A stretch of DNA of 64,000 bases from Gonocerus acuteangulatus (taxonomy: Eukaryota; Arthropoda; Insecta; Hemiptera; Coreidae): assembly GCA_946811695.1 (NCBI GenBank), contig OX328124.1:27795448-27859447 (forward strand), in the 5' to 3' direction. Both the position numbers and the translations under genes were made by a program. The notes beneath the pieces were generated by a model. It searched no databases and had not been told where the DNA came from. It was given only the letters and a program-made list of their open reading frames with translations. Below are positions 1-12,063 of this stretch, in pieces; within the stretch, counting starts at the first letter, position 1; each line of letters opens with the position of its first letter.

Positions 1-262
1 GTATATCGTGACGTAGGTGAGTATAGTGTTTATATTTAGGCTATCCTTCCCTTAGAACGCTAGTATATCGAGACGTAGGTGAGTATAGTGTTTATATTTA
101 GGCTATCCTTCCCTTAGAACTCTAGTATATCGTGACGTAGGTGAGTATAGTGTTTATATTTCGGCTATCCTTCCCTTAGAACTCTAGTATATCGTGACGT
201 AGGCGAGTATAGTGTTTATAGTTAGGCTATCCTTCCCTTAGAACTCTAGTATATCGTGACGT
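1..262. repeat. 62-bp tandem repeat, about 4.2 copies, running off the left edge
   Basis: Units start at 1, 63, 125, 187 and 249 (exact 62-bp steps) with the phrase gtatatcgtgacgtaggtg. Copies differ at only a few positions, for example cgtgacg versus cgagacg. The fifth copy stops after about 14 bases. The array is cut by the window edge, so its full size is unknown. Confidence 0.95.
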
Positions 263-400
263 TAAAAGTGGTCCGTCTCTGGGTGTTTGTCGGAATATTA
301 TTTGACTTTTAAGTTGGATGTTAATTATGATGCACATCTCCAATCCGTAGTCGATCGAGACCTATTTCTTCCCGTGTGCTTTTTTTTTGACTGCATTGTT

Positions 401-540
401 TTTATGATTACGATGCTTGGATTATGATTACGATGCTTGGATTATGATTACGATGCTTGGATTATGATTACGATGCTTGGATTATGATTACGATGCTTAG
501 ATTATGATTACGATGCTTGGATTATGATTACGATGCTTGG
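401..540. repeat. 20-bp tandem repeat, 7 copies
   Basis: Seven head-to-tail copies of attatgattacgatgcttgg. The first has tttatg at its start and the fifth has cttag in place of cttgg. Otherwise they are identical, which points to recent expansion or ongoing homogenisation. Confidence 0.95.
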
Positions 541-1687
541 ATTCTCTGAGGTCTTGTTGAACCTTCCTACTTTCTCCCGTTTAATCAATAGTGGCTGATA
601 GATTTCTTCACCTTCAGCAGAGGTGCATAAAATTTCCGTTAGTTTTAGATGCAGCTTTCGACGCTTACATCGAGCTCTCTTGATGACTTTAGCTCAATTA
701 AAATTCATATCAGGGATTCAATTGGAGAAGTTCAAATCTTCACATCGTTTATATTCTTGCTACTATTAAAATGAATGAATGTTTAATTATCTTTCATGGA
801 AATAGCTTTAACATGAAAGTACACCGTATAAACATTAAAGAAACTAAATGCATAAAAGTAAGCTGTGTGGGATTTCTGGTAATTTGAGCTTGAGCCATTT
901 AAGGTGTTCAATTTTACGTATCTGGGTGGATGACGGCGGAAAACTAGCTATCAACGTCGTTAAGATGGAAATGAAGGTTTAGGAAAAATGTTACTTGACG
1001 AGTAGTGAAATTAGACAGATGTCAGTCTTATAACAATGTTTCACCGGCGGAAATCGCCCGAAAAATAATGTGATTGCTAGGTATATGAATTGAACCGATA
1101 TCTTTAACTGTTTCTGAAAATACTATAAAGATCTAGATTTTTTCTTTCGAAAACATATAATCCACCTGATTTGGAAATTATTCCACTTGTTACACATTTG
1201 TCAAAAATAATATATCTTAAATGTCAAATGAAAACTTTTATTCTTATTCCGGGACACATGGCTCTCAGAAATATTTTGGGATTGACTGCATCGGGTTAAA
1301 ATAATATGAAATATAAAATTAATGTTATTTGAAAAAATATTTAATTACCAGAGCTTGAACAGAAACATGACAAGAAGGGGCGAAACTTCCAGAAATCAAA
1401 AGTGGTAGAAGAATGGGGATTTAATGGTTTCTAGGTTCGTATTATGGCAGAGGTAAAGACTTCCTTTGCGAGGTGACACGGATGACAAGATTTTGCTCGT
1501 GAGAAAGAAAAGTGACACAACTCATAAAAATTCATTTTTATTTCAGAAATATATTCGTTTGTGGTTTGCCTTGCAACAAAAAAATTGACGTAAGGATATC
1601 TCAGCGGGTGGCCGCAAGATCGCGTTATGTATTATTTTCTATAGCTCAGATGGTGAACGGTGGAAGCAGGAACAGTGGAAGAGGTAC
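541..1687. other. No gene or recognisable element
   Basis: AT-rich sequence with only short random-looking reading frames. A phrase near 1090-1130 (ccgatatctttaactgtttctgaaaa) resembles part of family T (see 39381-40692), but it is too diverged to delimit. Confidence 0.4.
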
Positions 1688-1980
1688 GAAGACAAGGTAT
1701 AGTTGGGATTCGGCTAGGAGACAAACGTCAGACTTTCAGGAAGAAATCTGTATTTGGACGTTTCGGCTGCACATTGGCAGCCTTCTTCAGCCAAAAAATA
1801 CAACTTATAAGTAAAAAAAATAAATATACAACTTGCAAGTAAAAAACAGGCAGAAATGGGTGTAGTATATACATCAAGACAATAAATTTTAACCAATCTT
1901 ATTTTTAAAGATTGGTTAAAATTTATCGTCCCAACTATCCCAACTATACCTTGTCTTCGTATCTCTGCATCGGCTAACTA
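1688..1980 (-). mobile_element. Penelope-like terminal fragment in inverted arrangement (PLE-A)
   Basis: On the minus strand, 1759-1793 reads CTGAAGA, a hairpin (GGCTGC / GCAGCC), then GAAACGTCC. The 3' flank continues into tagccgaatcccaacta. The same order occurs on the plus strand at 46530-46640, which defines a shared family. The segment 1688-1709 (cgaagacaaggtatagttggga) is repeated in inverse at 1938-1959, and a perfect 18-bp hairpin sits between (1883-1900 with 1908-1925). Assignment to Penelope-like elements is inferred from the same kind of motif lying 3' of a GIY-YIG fragment at 11631-11666. Confidence 0.5.
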
Positions 1981-2094
1981 TCTCCATCTTCACAGTGGAA
2001 GAGCTGGTTCACTACTTCAGTGTTTTCGGCTATACGAAAATATAAAAAAAAAAAAACTTCTTTTGATTCTCCTGTAAAATCTTATGCTTTTGAG

Positions 2095-2300
2095 TTGCGT
2101 CACTTTTCTTACCCATGAGCGAGAGATATGTATATACATTTCCGTTACGTTTGGAAATGAGGAAGTATTAAGAAACAAATTGTGTTATTAATCATCATGG
2201 CCGATTGTGTGAACGATTCAACAACGATCAAAAACGATTGAGAAATCTTAGTACCTGGAATGTAACCATTTGAAAGGTTAAAGACTCACTACCCCCCCCC
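2095..2300 (+). mobile_element. Diverged fragment of family T
   Basis: Phrases such as ttccgttacgtttgga (near 2142) and acgattgagaaatc, followed by a stretch ending in ttgaaaggtt, line up in the same order with 39995-40150 of the family-T copy. Identity is low and no termini are visible. Confidence 0.4.
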
Positions 2301-3334
2301 CAAAAAAAAGAAGAATATAGCGTTAATTTCGCTAGGAACATCTCAAGTCGAGAAAACAGTACTTGTATCTTCTTCGGCTACGTTCTTTGTTTAGAATGGC
2401 GAATGATTTTTTTCACTTTTCCTGTGATTCATTTTAATGTTTTGCAGTAAAATGAAGTTTCCAATAATACCGGACAAAAAAGTAGATCTTTTGTGAGTTT
2501 TTAACATTCCGTCCCTGTAGAAACTAGCGGAAGTGGGTAGGATGAAGGGAGAAAGGGGAATATGCCCGTGTGTCACCTTTTCGTTAATGGTCGCATGAGT
2601 ACCATTTCAGTTTCAAATATCTAATTTTCATTGAGGTTTCGAACTAGAATATATTTAAATTAGTTTAAACACCAAATTGATTGAAGCGTAATTAATAATT
2701 TAATACCTAGCGTAAGTATTATTTACATTTAAGTAATTAAGGTTACAGAAATAGTAGCTTGACAATTTAAATCAAAATGTTAAGAGTTTCTGTTATATGT
2801 TTATCAATCACACTAGTAAAAAAAATAATATGAAACCTCGCTGTTTTGTTCCTTCGGGTCATCATTTCCATAAATTAACAACTGATTAATAAAAGCATAA
2901 ATATTTAACTGACTAATAATAAAATAGTAGGTGTTCCAGTAACCTTTATTATGTAATATCTGCATTGGATAAGGATGTGTTTTGTGTTGCTATTAACTTC
3001 AAGGACAATTAAACATTACCAATAAGACATGTAATCTTGTCATGGTCCATGAAGAAGGCCTCCAAATAGGACAATAGCATCGACTCCAACGGAGAGAAAA
3101 GTTGTCCTAGGTCATGAATGGCGAGAAATCATTGTTTTACTTAGGGATCAGCTGTTTCTAACCTCATGTTGGATTATAACATTCTACCAATCGTATTATT
3201 CTGATGAAACAACCCCCCCCCCCCAAAAAAAAATCTCAAAAACGCAAGTAAAACTGTCACCTGAAGCCTCTTCAGGAGGAATATTCATGTATACACAATA
3301 TTTGGGCGTTAACTTAGGATGACCTTCCTCTGTT
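2301..3334. other. No gene; homopolymer runs
   Basis: AT-rich sequence with C and A runs near 2292 and 3212. The short reading frames have no recognisable content. Confidence 0.4.
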
Positions 3335-3337
3335 TTA

Positions 3338-3519
3338 AGCAGGCTAAACGCGACCAGGCAGGCCTGTCAGTTAGACCTGAACGGTCCGCCTGAAAACCGA
3401 TAGCCTGAACAGTCTTAACTGACAGACCGGCCGCAATATATACACGTTGAGGCGACCGGCCTTCAGGCGGACTGTACAGGTCTAACTGACAGGCCTGCCT
3501 GAATCGAGTGTAGCCTGCT
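3338..3519. mobile_element. Harbinger-type MITE, copy A (TTA target duplication)
   Basis: Ends are agcaggct and agcctgct, flanked on both sides by TTA (3335-3337 and 3520-3522). Nearly the whole element folds back: the left arm (caggcctgtcagttagacctgaac) pairs with the right arm (gttcaggtctaactgacaggcctg type), with a G/C-rich loop. A 3-bp TTA duplication with a short palindromic body fits non-autonomous PIF/Harbinger elements. It has no coding capacity. A sister copy lies 166 bp downstream. Confidence 0.75.
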
Positions 3520-3685
3520 TTAGGGGTGATCATGAAAACTAATAATATCAATATAAAAATGGACATTGGCAATCGGCTGTTTAGAATCGATAGTTTGAAT
3601 GCTGATGATCGATTTCCAGAGGAAGCTTGGGTACACCCGAAGTTGTTTAACCCAGGTGTTTTGCGGGAACTAGTGAATTCAATTA

Positions 3686-3892
3686 AGCAGGGTACACACG
3701 GTTAGCCAGGCCTGTCAGTTAGACCTGAACAGTCCGCCTGAAAGCCGGTCGCTTGAACGTGTATATATTCCGGCCGGTCTGTCAGTTAAGACTTTTTAGG
3801 CCGCCGGAATATATACACGTTCAGGCGACTGGCTTTCAGGCGGACTGTTCAGGTCTAACTTGCAGGCCTGCCTGAATCGTGTGTAGCCTGCT
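3686..3892. mobile_element. Harbinger-type MITE, copy B (TTA target duplication)
   Basis: Same family as 3338-3519, with the same right end agcctgct and TTA on both sides (3683-3685 and 3893-3895). The left end has diverged (agcagggt). The central stem around 3760-3810 (gtgtatatattccggc / ggaatatatacacgttc) makes it a longer foldback than copy A. Confidence 0.75.
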
Positions 3893-4120
3893 TTAGGAAC
3901 GTACGACCTTTAGTAATATTTCAAAGATTTTTATTTCCTATGGAATTTGATATGCTTTTTTTAATTAACCTTTAATTATTCTCCTAAATTAATAATATGA
4001 AGTCATTGATTTGTCTTAGATGCTTTTCTTTGCCGAATATTTTATCATTTTCAAAACAAAATTCTGTCTATTTTGTATAGGATGATCCATCAAAGATTAA
4101 TAAAGGATGTCTAAATCTCT

Positions 4121-4883
4121 AAAGGACCCCGCCCTTTCCTAATGGAAAATGGCTTTCGGTCAAATTGAACGAAACTATGCTCGTTGGATAGAGGAAGTCT
4201 TTCTAAACAAAAGTCTCCATGGGCACAAAACCAATAAGTTGGAACTTTTGGTACTTTTGGGTATCCGAAGTTTTCCATTTTTGATTTCTGCAAAATCTCG
4301 AGATCTCTGGTTGAAAGGTTTCCCAAGCCTTTTGGCCAGTAAAAAGAAATTAATATCAATTATTTTTCGAAGGCCTTTCGAACGACACCACATTTGACAC
4401 TCCTACACCCCCCCCCCCCCTTCACCCACGGGAGTGGGGGGAACTTTATTTTTTTTTTGTAATTATCGACTATCCATTATCATTTGAAGATCTTTTCGAA
4501 GGCAATACACCGAAACCTTGCCTCACACCCTTACCCCACCTCCACCCCAAACCCCAACCCCACCCCACACCACCTCCAGCAGGGGTGGGGTGGGGGGGTA
4601 GGAGTGTAAAATGTGGTGTCGTTCGAAAGGCCTTCGAAAAATAATTGATATTAATTTCTTTTTACTGGCCAAAAGGCTTGGGAAACCTTTCAACCAGAGA
4701 TCTCGAGATTTTGCAGAAATCAAAAATGGAAAACTTCGGATACCCAAAAGTACCAAAAGTTTCAACTTTCGGGTTTTGTGCCCATGGAGACTTTTGTTCA
4801 GAAAGATTTTCTCTATCCAACGAGCATAGTTTCGTTCAATTTGACCGAAAGCCATTTTCCATTAGGAAAGGGCGGGGTCCTTT
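4121..4883. mobile_element. 763-bp foldback element with roughly 300-bp arms
   Basis: The left arm (about 4121-4421) and right arm (about 4584-4883) are inverted copies, about 97% identical by eye. The outer ends match exactly over 23 bp (4121-4143 and 4861-4883). The arms end inward in C/G-rich tracts around a 160-bp spacer. Reading frames in the two arms translate to nearly the same 82-residue peptide, but that only reflects the inverted duplication and resembles no family I know. A transcript would form a long double-stranded hairpin. The superfamily is unknown and I found no clean target duplication. Confidence 0.85.
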
Positions 4884-5945
4884 GGTGTTGTGATTATTCC
4901 TGCGTTTTCCCCTCTCCTGTGAGAAAGTGAGAAAATATTCTCCCGATGTTTAACACGATCCCGCCTTTTGAAGGTTTTGGCAAGAAATGACGTTTCATTA
5001 TATAAAGACCAAAGAAAAAAAATCTTGTTTTTTAGCCCTTCTAGGCTAACATAAAGTACCTAACATAGCTTTTTTTTTATTAGATCAACTTTATTCTTTT
5101 CAATTTTGAGCCTTACCTTCTTTTGAAGAAATAGCCCATACAATTCCACATTATTTCACTATTTTGTTTCTATTTATGAATGCCTAAATTATTATCCCTT
5201 CAAATATTGAAGAATTTTAACTAGCTTAATATCTTATGAATTTAATTTATTAAGTTTTTTTTTCCTACTTATCGAAATTCAGATGCCAAAAGGAAACAAC
5301 TACTATCAGACTTTAAAAGATAATGTTTCTAATTACTCCTATTTTTATTCTTTTCCCTACTAATTGAAAATATTTGATTTTCCGACATATATATTGACAT
5401 TGATTTTTTATGTCCACTCCCAACATGACAATTAATCTTATCTATCAATACTTGATAATGGCTGCCAAATGTCACTAGGGTACCAGATTGTATGCAATAA
5501 TCCTGAATAGATCTCAGAATGGCATCAAATGTTTAAACCATATCCTAGAAATAAGAAGAATTTCATTTTTTTTTTACCGTCAGAGATCATCAAATCATTA
5601 GCAGAGCAATATGATTTCGATCCTTTCGAGATTAATCTTCGCCTGAGTAATGTTTTAGTCTGCCATCAGTTTTAAAAAAAACTTTGGACGCATATTAAGT
5701 CTTTACGTACGCGCTGTGTTACATTTTTATTTTCGTGTGTCAAATCTGCCAGATCTAATACCATAATCAACAGTGGACGAAATGGCAGATATGATGGATT
5801 AAAAACAGGGAAAATTTAAATTCCAATCAGGATCTACTAAATGCAAATTTGTGGGCATCAAAACCAGAGTCTTTCTACCCTAATAACATTTAAAAACTAA
5901 TCGTAAGATGGCGTGAAATAGCAGATATCCAAGAAATATATATAT
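4884..5945. other. No gene or recognisable element
   Basis: AT-rich sequence with T runs and no reading frame of note. Confidence 0.4.
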
Positions 5946-5949
5946 TTAA

Positions 5950-6531
5950 CTCTCCGTCGACCAGGTGGGGTCTAGGTGGACCCCACGCACACTATTTCCC
6001 CCCTCCCTTATAGCCACCGTATCTCTACCTTCCTACTCTTTGATTAGCTTCCTACTCAAGTAGTGCTCCAGAGATCGGCAGTGTCAAGTCGCTCAAAAAG
6101 AATAGTCTACCCCTCAAATTGATTATTTTTTCTTGAAAAACGGGGTTAGGGTCTTACCGTTGGCTTCCTTGGTAGATTTTTTTAAGGATATTTACATGTA
6201 TTTTATTTTTCCAATTTAATTAGTTTACATCATGGTAGTACCTGATATCAAGATAAAACTGAGTTCGTCGAATTTTACAATCCGACGAAAGGATTCCATT
6301 TTCCTGTGTTATTGTCTTCCTGTAATGCAATTTTAAATCCTACAACCACAATTTTGGATCCTGAGACTCCATATTTGGAGGGTATCTTCACAGACACCTA
6401 CAAATTGATTGAATATTTTTTTAAGTTAGTCTTATGAAGTATTAGCACGTTACCACCATAAATGTAAGTGGGGTCTTGGTGGACTCCACGTGGTCGACGG
6501 TGTAACTCTCTCACACGTGGTCGACGGAGGG
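5950..6531. mobile_element. TTAA-flanked piggyBac-type MITE, 582 bp
   Basis: TTAA lies exactly at both edges (5946-5949 and 6532-6535). The left end is ctctccgtcgaccaggtg and the inverted right end reads ccctccgtcgaccacgtg. The right end carries a second internal copy of gtggtcgacgg (6490-6501), and both sides have a short ggggtc...gacccc-type hairpin. A TTAA target and CCC-like ends with subterminal repeats are typical of piggyBac. No transposase frame is present, so the element is non-autonomous. Confidence 0.75.
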
Positions 6532-6535
6532 TTAA

Positions 6536-8545
6536 TTACATTGTTAAATTGTTTTTTTTTTACACTATTTAAAAAATTCTCTAAAATGTGCACGAACTTT
6601 TTGGCCAATCTAACACATTAGTAATAGTGGCACAATATTTTCGCCTTCAATATTTTCTGACTTTTACACAGTCGAGAACGTGCTGATTTATTTATTGTTT
6701 TCAAAAGAATAATTAGAAAGTTTTAGTTTTTATTTTATGAACCTAATTGATCTTTTTCTTTGTTGCAGGTAAGCTGTTGTTCAATATTTGCAGATTTTGA
6801 AATAAGGTATTTGTTTGTATTAGTTATTGATCTACTAATTACCTAAAACGTAGATTAATTAAAATTATAAAATTCACAAATTAGAATTAAATAGAATTAT
6901 TTTACCACCACTTGAAACCATCAATTCCTTAAATTCTGAGTAAAATAAATGTTAAAGTATTTTTAATATAAATCCTATTGAAGTATATGGACTGTGTTTG
7001 GATCACGGAGAAGTATTTGATAGCTTAGCCGCGTTTTTTTTTTTCAGTACATATTTTATTCTTATCTAAATCGGAAATCATTAATAGTCGCTGACTTCTG
7101 TGTAATTTCAGGGATCGGGCATAGCACAAGATATTGTAAGATGTATAGTTTAATTACGATAACCCCCTCCAAAAAAAAAACTGACGTTGAAGAAAAGAGC
7201 CCAAGTGCCAGGCCCTTCCCAAAAACCGTTTGCCTATGAAAGTTATCATAGTATTGGGCCAAGTTTTACGCTCTTAATACCTTGTCAAGAACCTAGTAAT
7301 ACCTTCTCACTTATTTGTGCTATTCCATCTTTAACCAGTTTTCTTTAAATGATGATGACGTCTGCAAAACTACGTTACAACACATCTGTATATATATGAT
7401 AAAATTCTAACGGATCGCTGTCTTTACAAGAATGATGTATGGGAAAAAATACTATTGGGGGCCTTTATCGACGCAATAGTTGCAGAAACAATGATTTTTG
7501 GAATTTTTGTCTGTTTGTCTGTATATCTGCTGTTTGTCACACACTCTATACACACTAGGGTTTAACAATCCCAAAGGGGTCAGCTCTGTCACGTTTAACA
7601 ATCCTAGCAGCCTGTATGCTCGATCCCCGAAGACTATACGCCTAATGTCGTGCGTAGAGAAGCATTACTGTAAAGTGGATTTTTTGGACACCCATACGAC
7701 GCAGTTTATAATCCATAATATACCAAAAGATATACCAAAAATGCTGCCCTAAGTCACTATCCATACGGACGAAGTCTCGGGCACAGCTAGTTTTATTATA
7801 AAAAATGTAGTTTTATTGAAATTCCACGATCGAACCCTGACTATATCTACCTTAGTTTTTTTTGCTTTGTTTCGTTTCACTAATAATATATTCTTCCTTC
7901 AGCATTACAAACGTAATGATTATACCCCTAAAAGTAACAGTCATATACTGTTATAGTATGCAATTACTATGTTTAGAAAGGGTAATGTTATAAGTATTGA
8001 GTTCCCGTAGAACGCCACGCGCCTACCGCGTCACGCCATGCCCTATCTCTCTACCCTCGCACAACCCTTCACACCCCTTCATTAGTTAGGGATATGACCG
8101 TGAAGAAATGTCTGCCAGCTACTAGTGTGCTGTATGGGTACTATGACACTCCGCCAATATAGGCTTAAACCAATCATATTTTATGTTTAAACCAATATCT
8201 TTGATTGGATTCATTTTTTAATCACGAATGGGGGGGGGGGGATGCGACTTACAGGAACACTTTCGAAACTTTCAGTTTCGTTTTATTAGACATAGGTGGT
8301 CCTTTCCAAATTCCCGCCTAAACCTGTATTGTAGAACGTTTATTAGCCTTTCTAGTGGCCATCTTCCACTTATGAATTCTCAATTCGCCGAATATAACAA
8401 AAGTTCAAAACTGCTACTGCCTTTTCATATAATATATTTTTTTTCTTTTGCGAAACATACTGATATGACATGCAAATGATGAATTATAATTTAGAATCAT
8501 TACACATGTTAATAGTTAATTCAGTTTTTGGTTATGAATGAAAAT
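6536..8545. other. No gene seen
   Basis: AT-rich sequence with short frames only. Near 7770 the phrase gacgaagtctcgggcacagctagt resembles the CTAGCTG/GCTTCG-type end of common arthropod retroelements (compare 36524-36556), so a decayed repeat probably ends there. Confidence 0.35.
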
Positions 8546-8546
8546 G

Positions 8547-8716
8547 TTATTTATTTATTTAAATTTTAACGTCCATTTATTATTAACTACGAATTTTAGG
8601 ACGGGTTATCTATAGGTTACCACTCTTTTCTAGCCAGGATAGGGGTGATGTCTTTTCTTTTTTCGAAAGAAAAGCCACCACCCCTAGTGGGAATCGAACG
8701 GCCACCGGGTCTCCAA
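8547..8716 (-). mobile_element. tRNA-derived SINE, internally deleted copy
   Basis: On the minus strand: a box-B-like gttcgattcccac, then aggggtggtggcttttctttc, tatcctggctagaaaag, aacctatagataaccc, and the tail taataataaatggacgttaaaat with (aaat)n. The order matches the full copy at 41743-41937. The tRNA part between ggtggcc and gttcgattcc is missing, so the internal promoter is incomplete. Confidence 0.8.
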
Positions 8717-9052
8717 ATAAATATATAAAAATACAAACTAAATTTAGTCTTTCTCTCGTTGTTTATTAATCCATAACATGTACTCGCCTCCACATAAACA
8801 AATTTTTCCTTTAAAAATTCTAGAATTCCATTTTTTCTCAATATACTTAAAGAGATAACCTTAAGAATGGTTCTACTCGTTCCTCCGGGTGAAGATACCT
8901 ACGCGAAAGCCTGTTGACACAAAATCAGAAACAATCTTTATTCGCTAATCACGCCGTGTGCTCCAATGGCCGAATTCTGGTGGTTAACAGTGTTTCGTTT
9001 TAGACAAAGTATTTTTTAACGAATTTCATCATCATAATGATGAATGCAGCTA

Positions 9053-9388
9053 GAACTTTAGACATTTTAAAATTATTTTCACCTTGAGTTTTGAGCGAAA
9101 TAAGAATAAAATCCGACAATCGGTGCAGCAAAGGTCCCTTTCGGTACTTGTAGTTTTATTACGGCTCCTAATGAAATATAATATTTTGGGACTGCACTTG
9201 TTTTGTCGTTTATATATTTTTAAAACAAATATAGATCCAATTCAAGTAAATATAGGCTACACCCGTCTATATTTCTAAACCCCATTCTTTTTACAAGCTC
9301 ATAACCTATACATTCCTTTTCAATTAACGAGGCCCACCGTACAACTGTACCCGGCAGTCCCCCCCCCCCCCCCCATGTGGCGGCCCTG
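9053..9388. mobile_element. Truncated hAT-type non-autonomous element
   Basis: About 330 bp closely related to 21730-22073, ending in the same right terminus gtggcggccctg (9377-9388). The left terminus cagggccgccac is missing, so this copy is truncated. A C run at 9358-9374 has expanded inside it. The reading frame inside is not a transposase. Confidence 0.8.
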
Positions 9389-9400
9389 GATCTACATATG

Positions 9401-9402
<2 letters not shown>

Positions 9403-9451
<49 letters not shown>

Positions 9452-9452
9452 A
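9403..9452. repeat. (TA)n/(TG)n microsatellite
   Basis: Alternating ta repeats pass into tgtgtgtg directly after the truncated hAT copy. Confidence 0.9.
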
Positions 9453-11597
9453 TTTGAACTACCGGTATTTTCTTGACGTATTGATAGGAGATTTATAGGT
9501 TGTAAGAAAGGAGGAAACACGTTGAAAATAAAGAGAAATCGTGATCGGACCTAGGAAACCTGATCAAGGTGTGTGCGCAATCAAAGACGCTTTGATGCGA
9601 AGAGTCAAAATACAGGATGATTCAAACACCTGGAACAAATGATTTTCGATCGAATCATGACAATCGTACGAAATAGAGTAAACATTTTGTTATAAACATA
9701 AACATCAAGTAATAACATAATATAAATTTCACGATAGTGATAAGTCTAACAAAATTTAAGTGTTGTGTTTTCCTGTCTCACAAATGTGGCGCTTTATAAC
9801 TTCCATGCATATCCAAACCTTAAAAAACAGATCTTACAATTTTTATACAACACAAACAAGATATTTTATATGAGAAATCTAAAAAGTCAAAATGAACACT
9901 GAATTAGTATTTGTGACCTAGAAATTCCGTAGTCCCGGTTACGCCAAGTCTCAGTACGATCATAGCATTGCCTCGACTGGGAATTCTGAAGTTTCTTTAC
10001 AATCAATTGATTTGATACCTACACAATTTAAGGTGTATTATAATAAAATGCGAGAAAGATGCCGTAAACAGTCTACATAAATATTGTATTAGTAAATTTC
10101 TTTGTTAGTTTTTGTAAATTTCTTGAAATACATGTGACGACCTTACAAGGTACACGAAAATAAGTATTACCTTCAATGAGAGATCTAATGTTCACTAACA
10201 AGCGTTTTATAAGGAGTTACATTCATGAGCACACTAGGAATCTTGTAGTGGCCTTACAAGGAGGTTGTATTGAATACATATTAACACCCTTGTACATGCT
10301 TCAGGTTGTAGAAACCATTGTATTTGTAGTCGCATGTATGTATTCTTGAACAGCTAGACTTATTGCAGACATGAGAAAACAACCGGAGCTGTTTCTTCCA
10401 AGATGTCTTCTGCCTTCAAAGCTTTGACGTACATTCAATCTAAGATATATCGATTTGGATTACATTTGTTAGGCATATTTGGGATTCGGGTAGGACAACA
10501 TCAATACGATTTTTGTAAAAAAAAAAAAAAAAAAAAACTATTTTGAGGATGTTTCGGTTTCTCGTTGGTAGCCTTCGACGCAGCTAAAAGACAATCACAA
10601 ATGCAGAATTAATAAACAAAATAATTAAACCAACAAAAAAATATATGATAGATCTACGAATTAAAAATCGCTTATGAGTACATTTTTATTAACAAAAATT
10701 ATAAACAAGTAAGTGAACAATAGTTTAGTAGAACATAGTTCAGAGAATAGACATAATATCAAAAACAAAAAAAAAAGTTAAAGTGACACAAGTAAAACTG
10801 AACAGACAATAATGATATTTTTAATCTTTAATAATAACTAAAATGTACATGAAATTAATTCTAGGGGTGGAGAAAGACCAAAATTAGAAGTTAAGTGACC
10901 GTGCTGAAAATATATAAAGAAGTTGAATTCTTTCAGGGATTATCTAAATAGACACCAAGCAGGGGTGGGTAAGGTCGGGAAAGATACATTTATTATTGTT
11001 TTATTAATTTTTTTTGAAATATTTGTATGAATTTTTTAAAATTTTCTTAAACATTTTAGAAGGACGAATTTAAAAAACTGTACACATCTCTACAACAATT
11101 ATTTACTACACTGCATATTTTTCATGTGCCTGTTCAGGAGCACTTAAAATACAGATTACACCCTTAACCCTAGAGAATCTTCTGCAGGTAGGGCCACGTT
11201 TAGACTGACCCAGAAAATACAGGGTCCATCTTATAATATTAAATTTTGCGTAAACGATTCAGTATTGTAGTAAGTTTAACATTCGAAAGCCTAATAAATT
11301 TCATACTCTAAAATGTCAGGGGTAAATATTCAACGATTAACCTAGACAGGGAAAACCGTTCTTCACGATTCATATTCGTTTCTCTTATGCGAAATGTTTT
11401 TTTTTTCTATGCTTTCCCAATGACACCAAGAATCAGCACGTCATGAAAAAACACAAGGTTTCGTTCACACTGGAGGCGTGTTTGAGCGATTTATCGGCCT
11501 GACGTGATAGGAAGACAGCGATGAAAAAGAAACACTTGTCTGTGATGTATGCAGCGTTATTTGTGGAGTTCTTGATTTCGTAGAAGGTAGAAAAATA
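9453..11597. other. No gene seen
   Basis: AT-rich sequence with a 20-A run near 10512 and several shorter A runs. The phrase ccttacaaggt/ccttacaagga occurs twice (about 10141 and 10253). No coding similarity is recognisable on either strand. Confidence 0.4.
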
Positions 11598-11630
11598 ATG
11601 TCTCTCCACTGTTTTTCAAAGTATTTATTA

Positions 11631-11666
11631 GCAAAAGCTTTTCGAGAACATGGTTCTCATCGTCAG
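11631..11666 (-). ncRNA. Hammerhead-like ribozyme motif (probably decayed)
   Basis: The minus strand shows the core halves CTGACGA and GAAA, separated by a perfect 6-bp stem with a CAT loop and followed by a 3-bp stem III with a TTTT loop. The base expected to be U after stem III (position 16.1) is A, and no convincing stem I is visible. I infer a non-functional or diverged copy. Its position, just 3' of the GIY-YIG coding fragment, is what makes it credible. Confidence 0.4.
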
Positions 11667-11698
11667 TGCATCTACAATTTTCACAAAAACACGCATAT

Positions 11699-11801
11699 AT
11701 TAATTACAGAAATATTTATAAGTATTCTTATTACTAAAGCTATGACAAATATTAATTACAGAAATATTTATAAGTATTCTTATTACTAAAGCTATGACAA
11801 A
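11699..11801. repeat. 51-bp tandem duplication
   Basis: Two head-to-tail identical copies begin with attaattacagaaatattta at 11699 and 11750, inside the Penelope 3' region. Confidence 0.95.
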
Positions 11802-12063
11802 TAATGTTACCTATTACTCCACCGGTAGTACTGCTAACAGCCTCTCCGAACAGGTGTGAGGTAATGAGACTATTCCGGGTGAGCAGAGTATATATATTGA
11901 CGTTGGATATTGGAGATCACAAGAATCAAGGTTGTTGAACCAGAGACCACTGAACTTTCTGTTGGAGACAGTGTATGGGGAAGGATTATGTCGGGTTATT
12001 TGATGTCATGTGTGTGAAGGGGTAGTCAGTCTGAAGGTGTCAGAGTAAGGGATGACGGGTCTG

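Noticed and set aside
3338..3892. One compound element covering both Harbinger-type copies
   Set aside because: Each copy has its own TTA flanks and complete palindrome, and the 166 bp between them shows no repeat structure.
4149..4855. 82- and 110-codon frames with matching peptides on opposite strands
   Set aside because: The peptide match is a trivial result of the inverted duplication; there is no domain similarity and no third copy.
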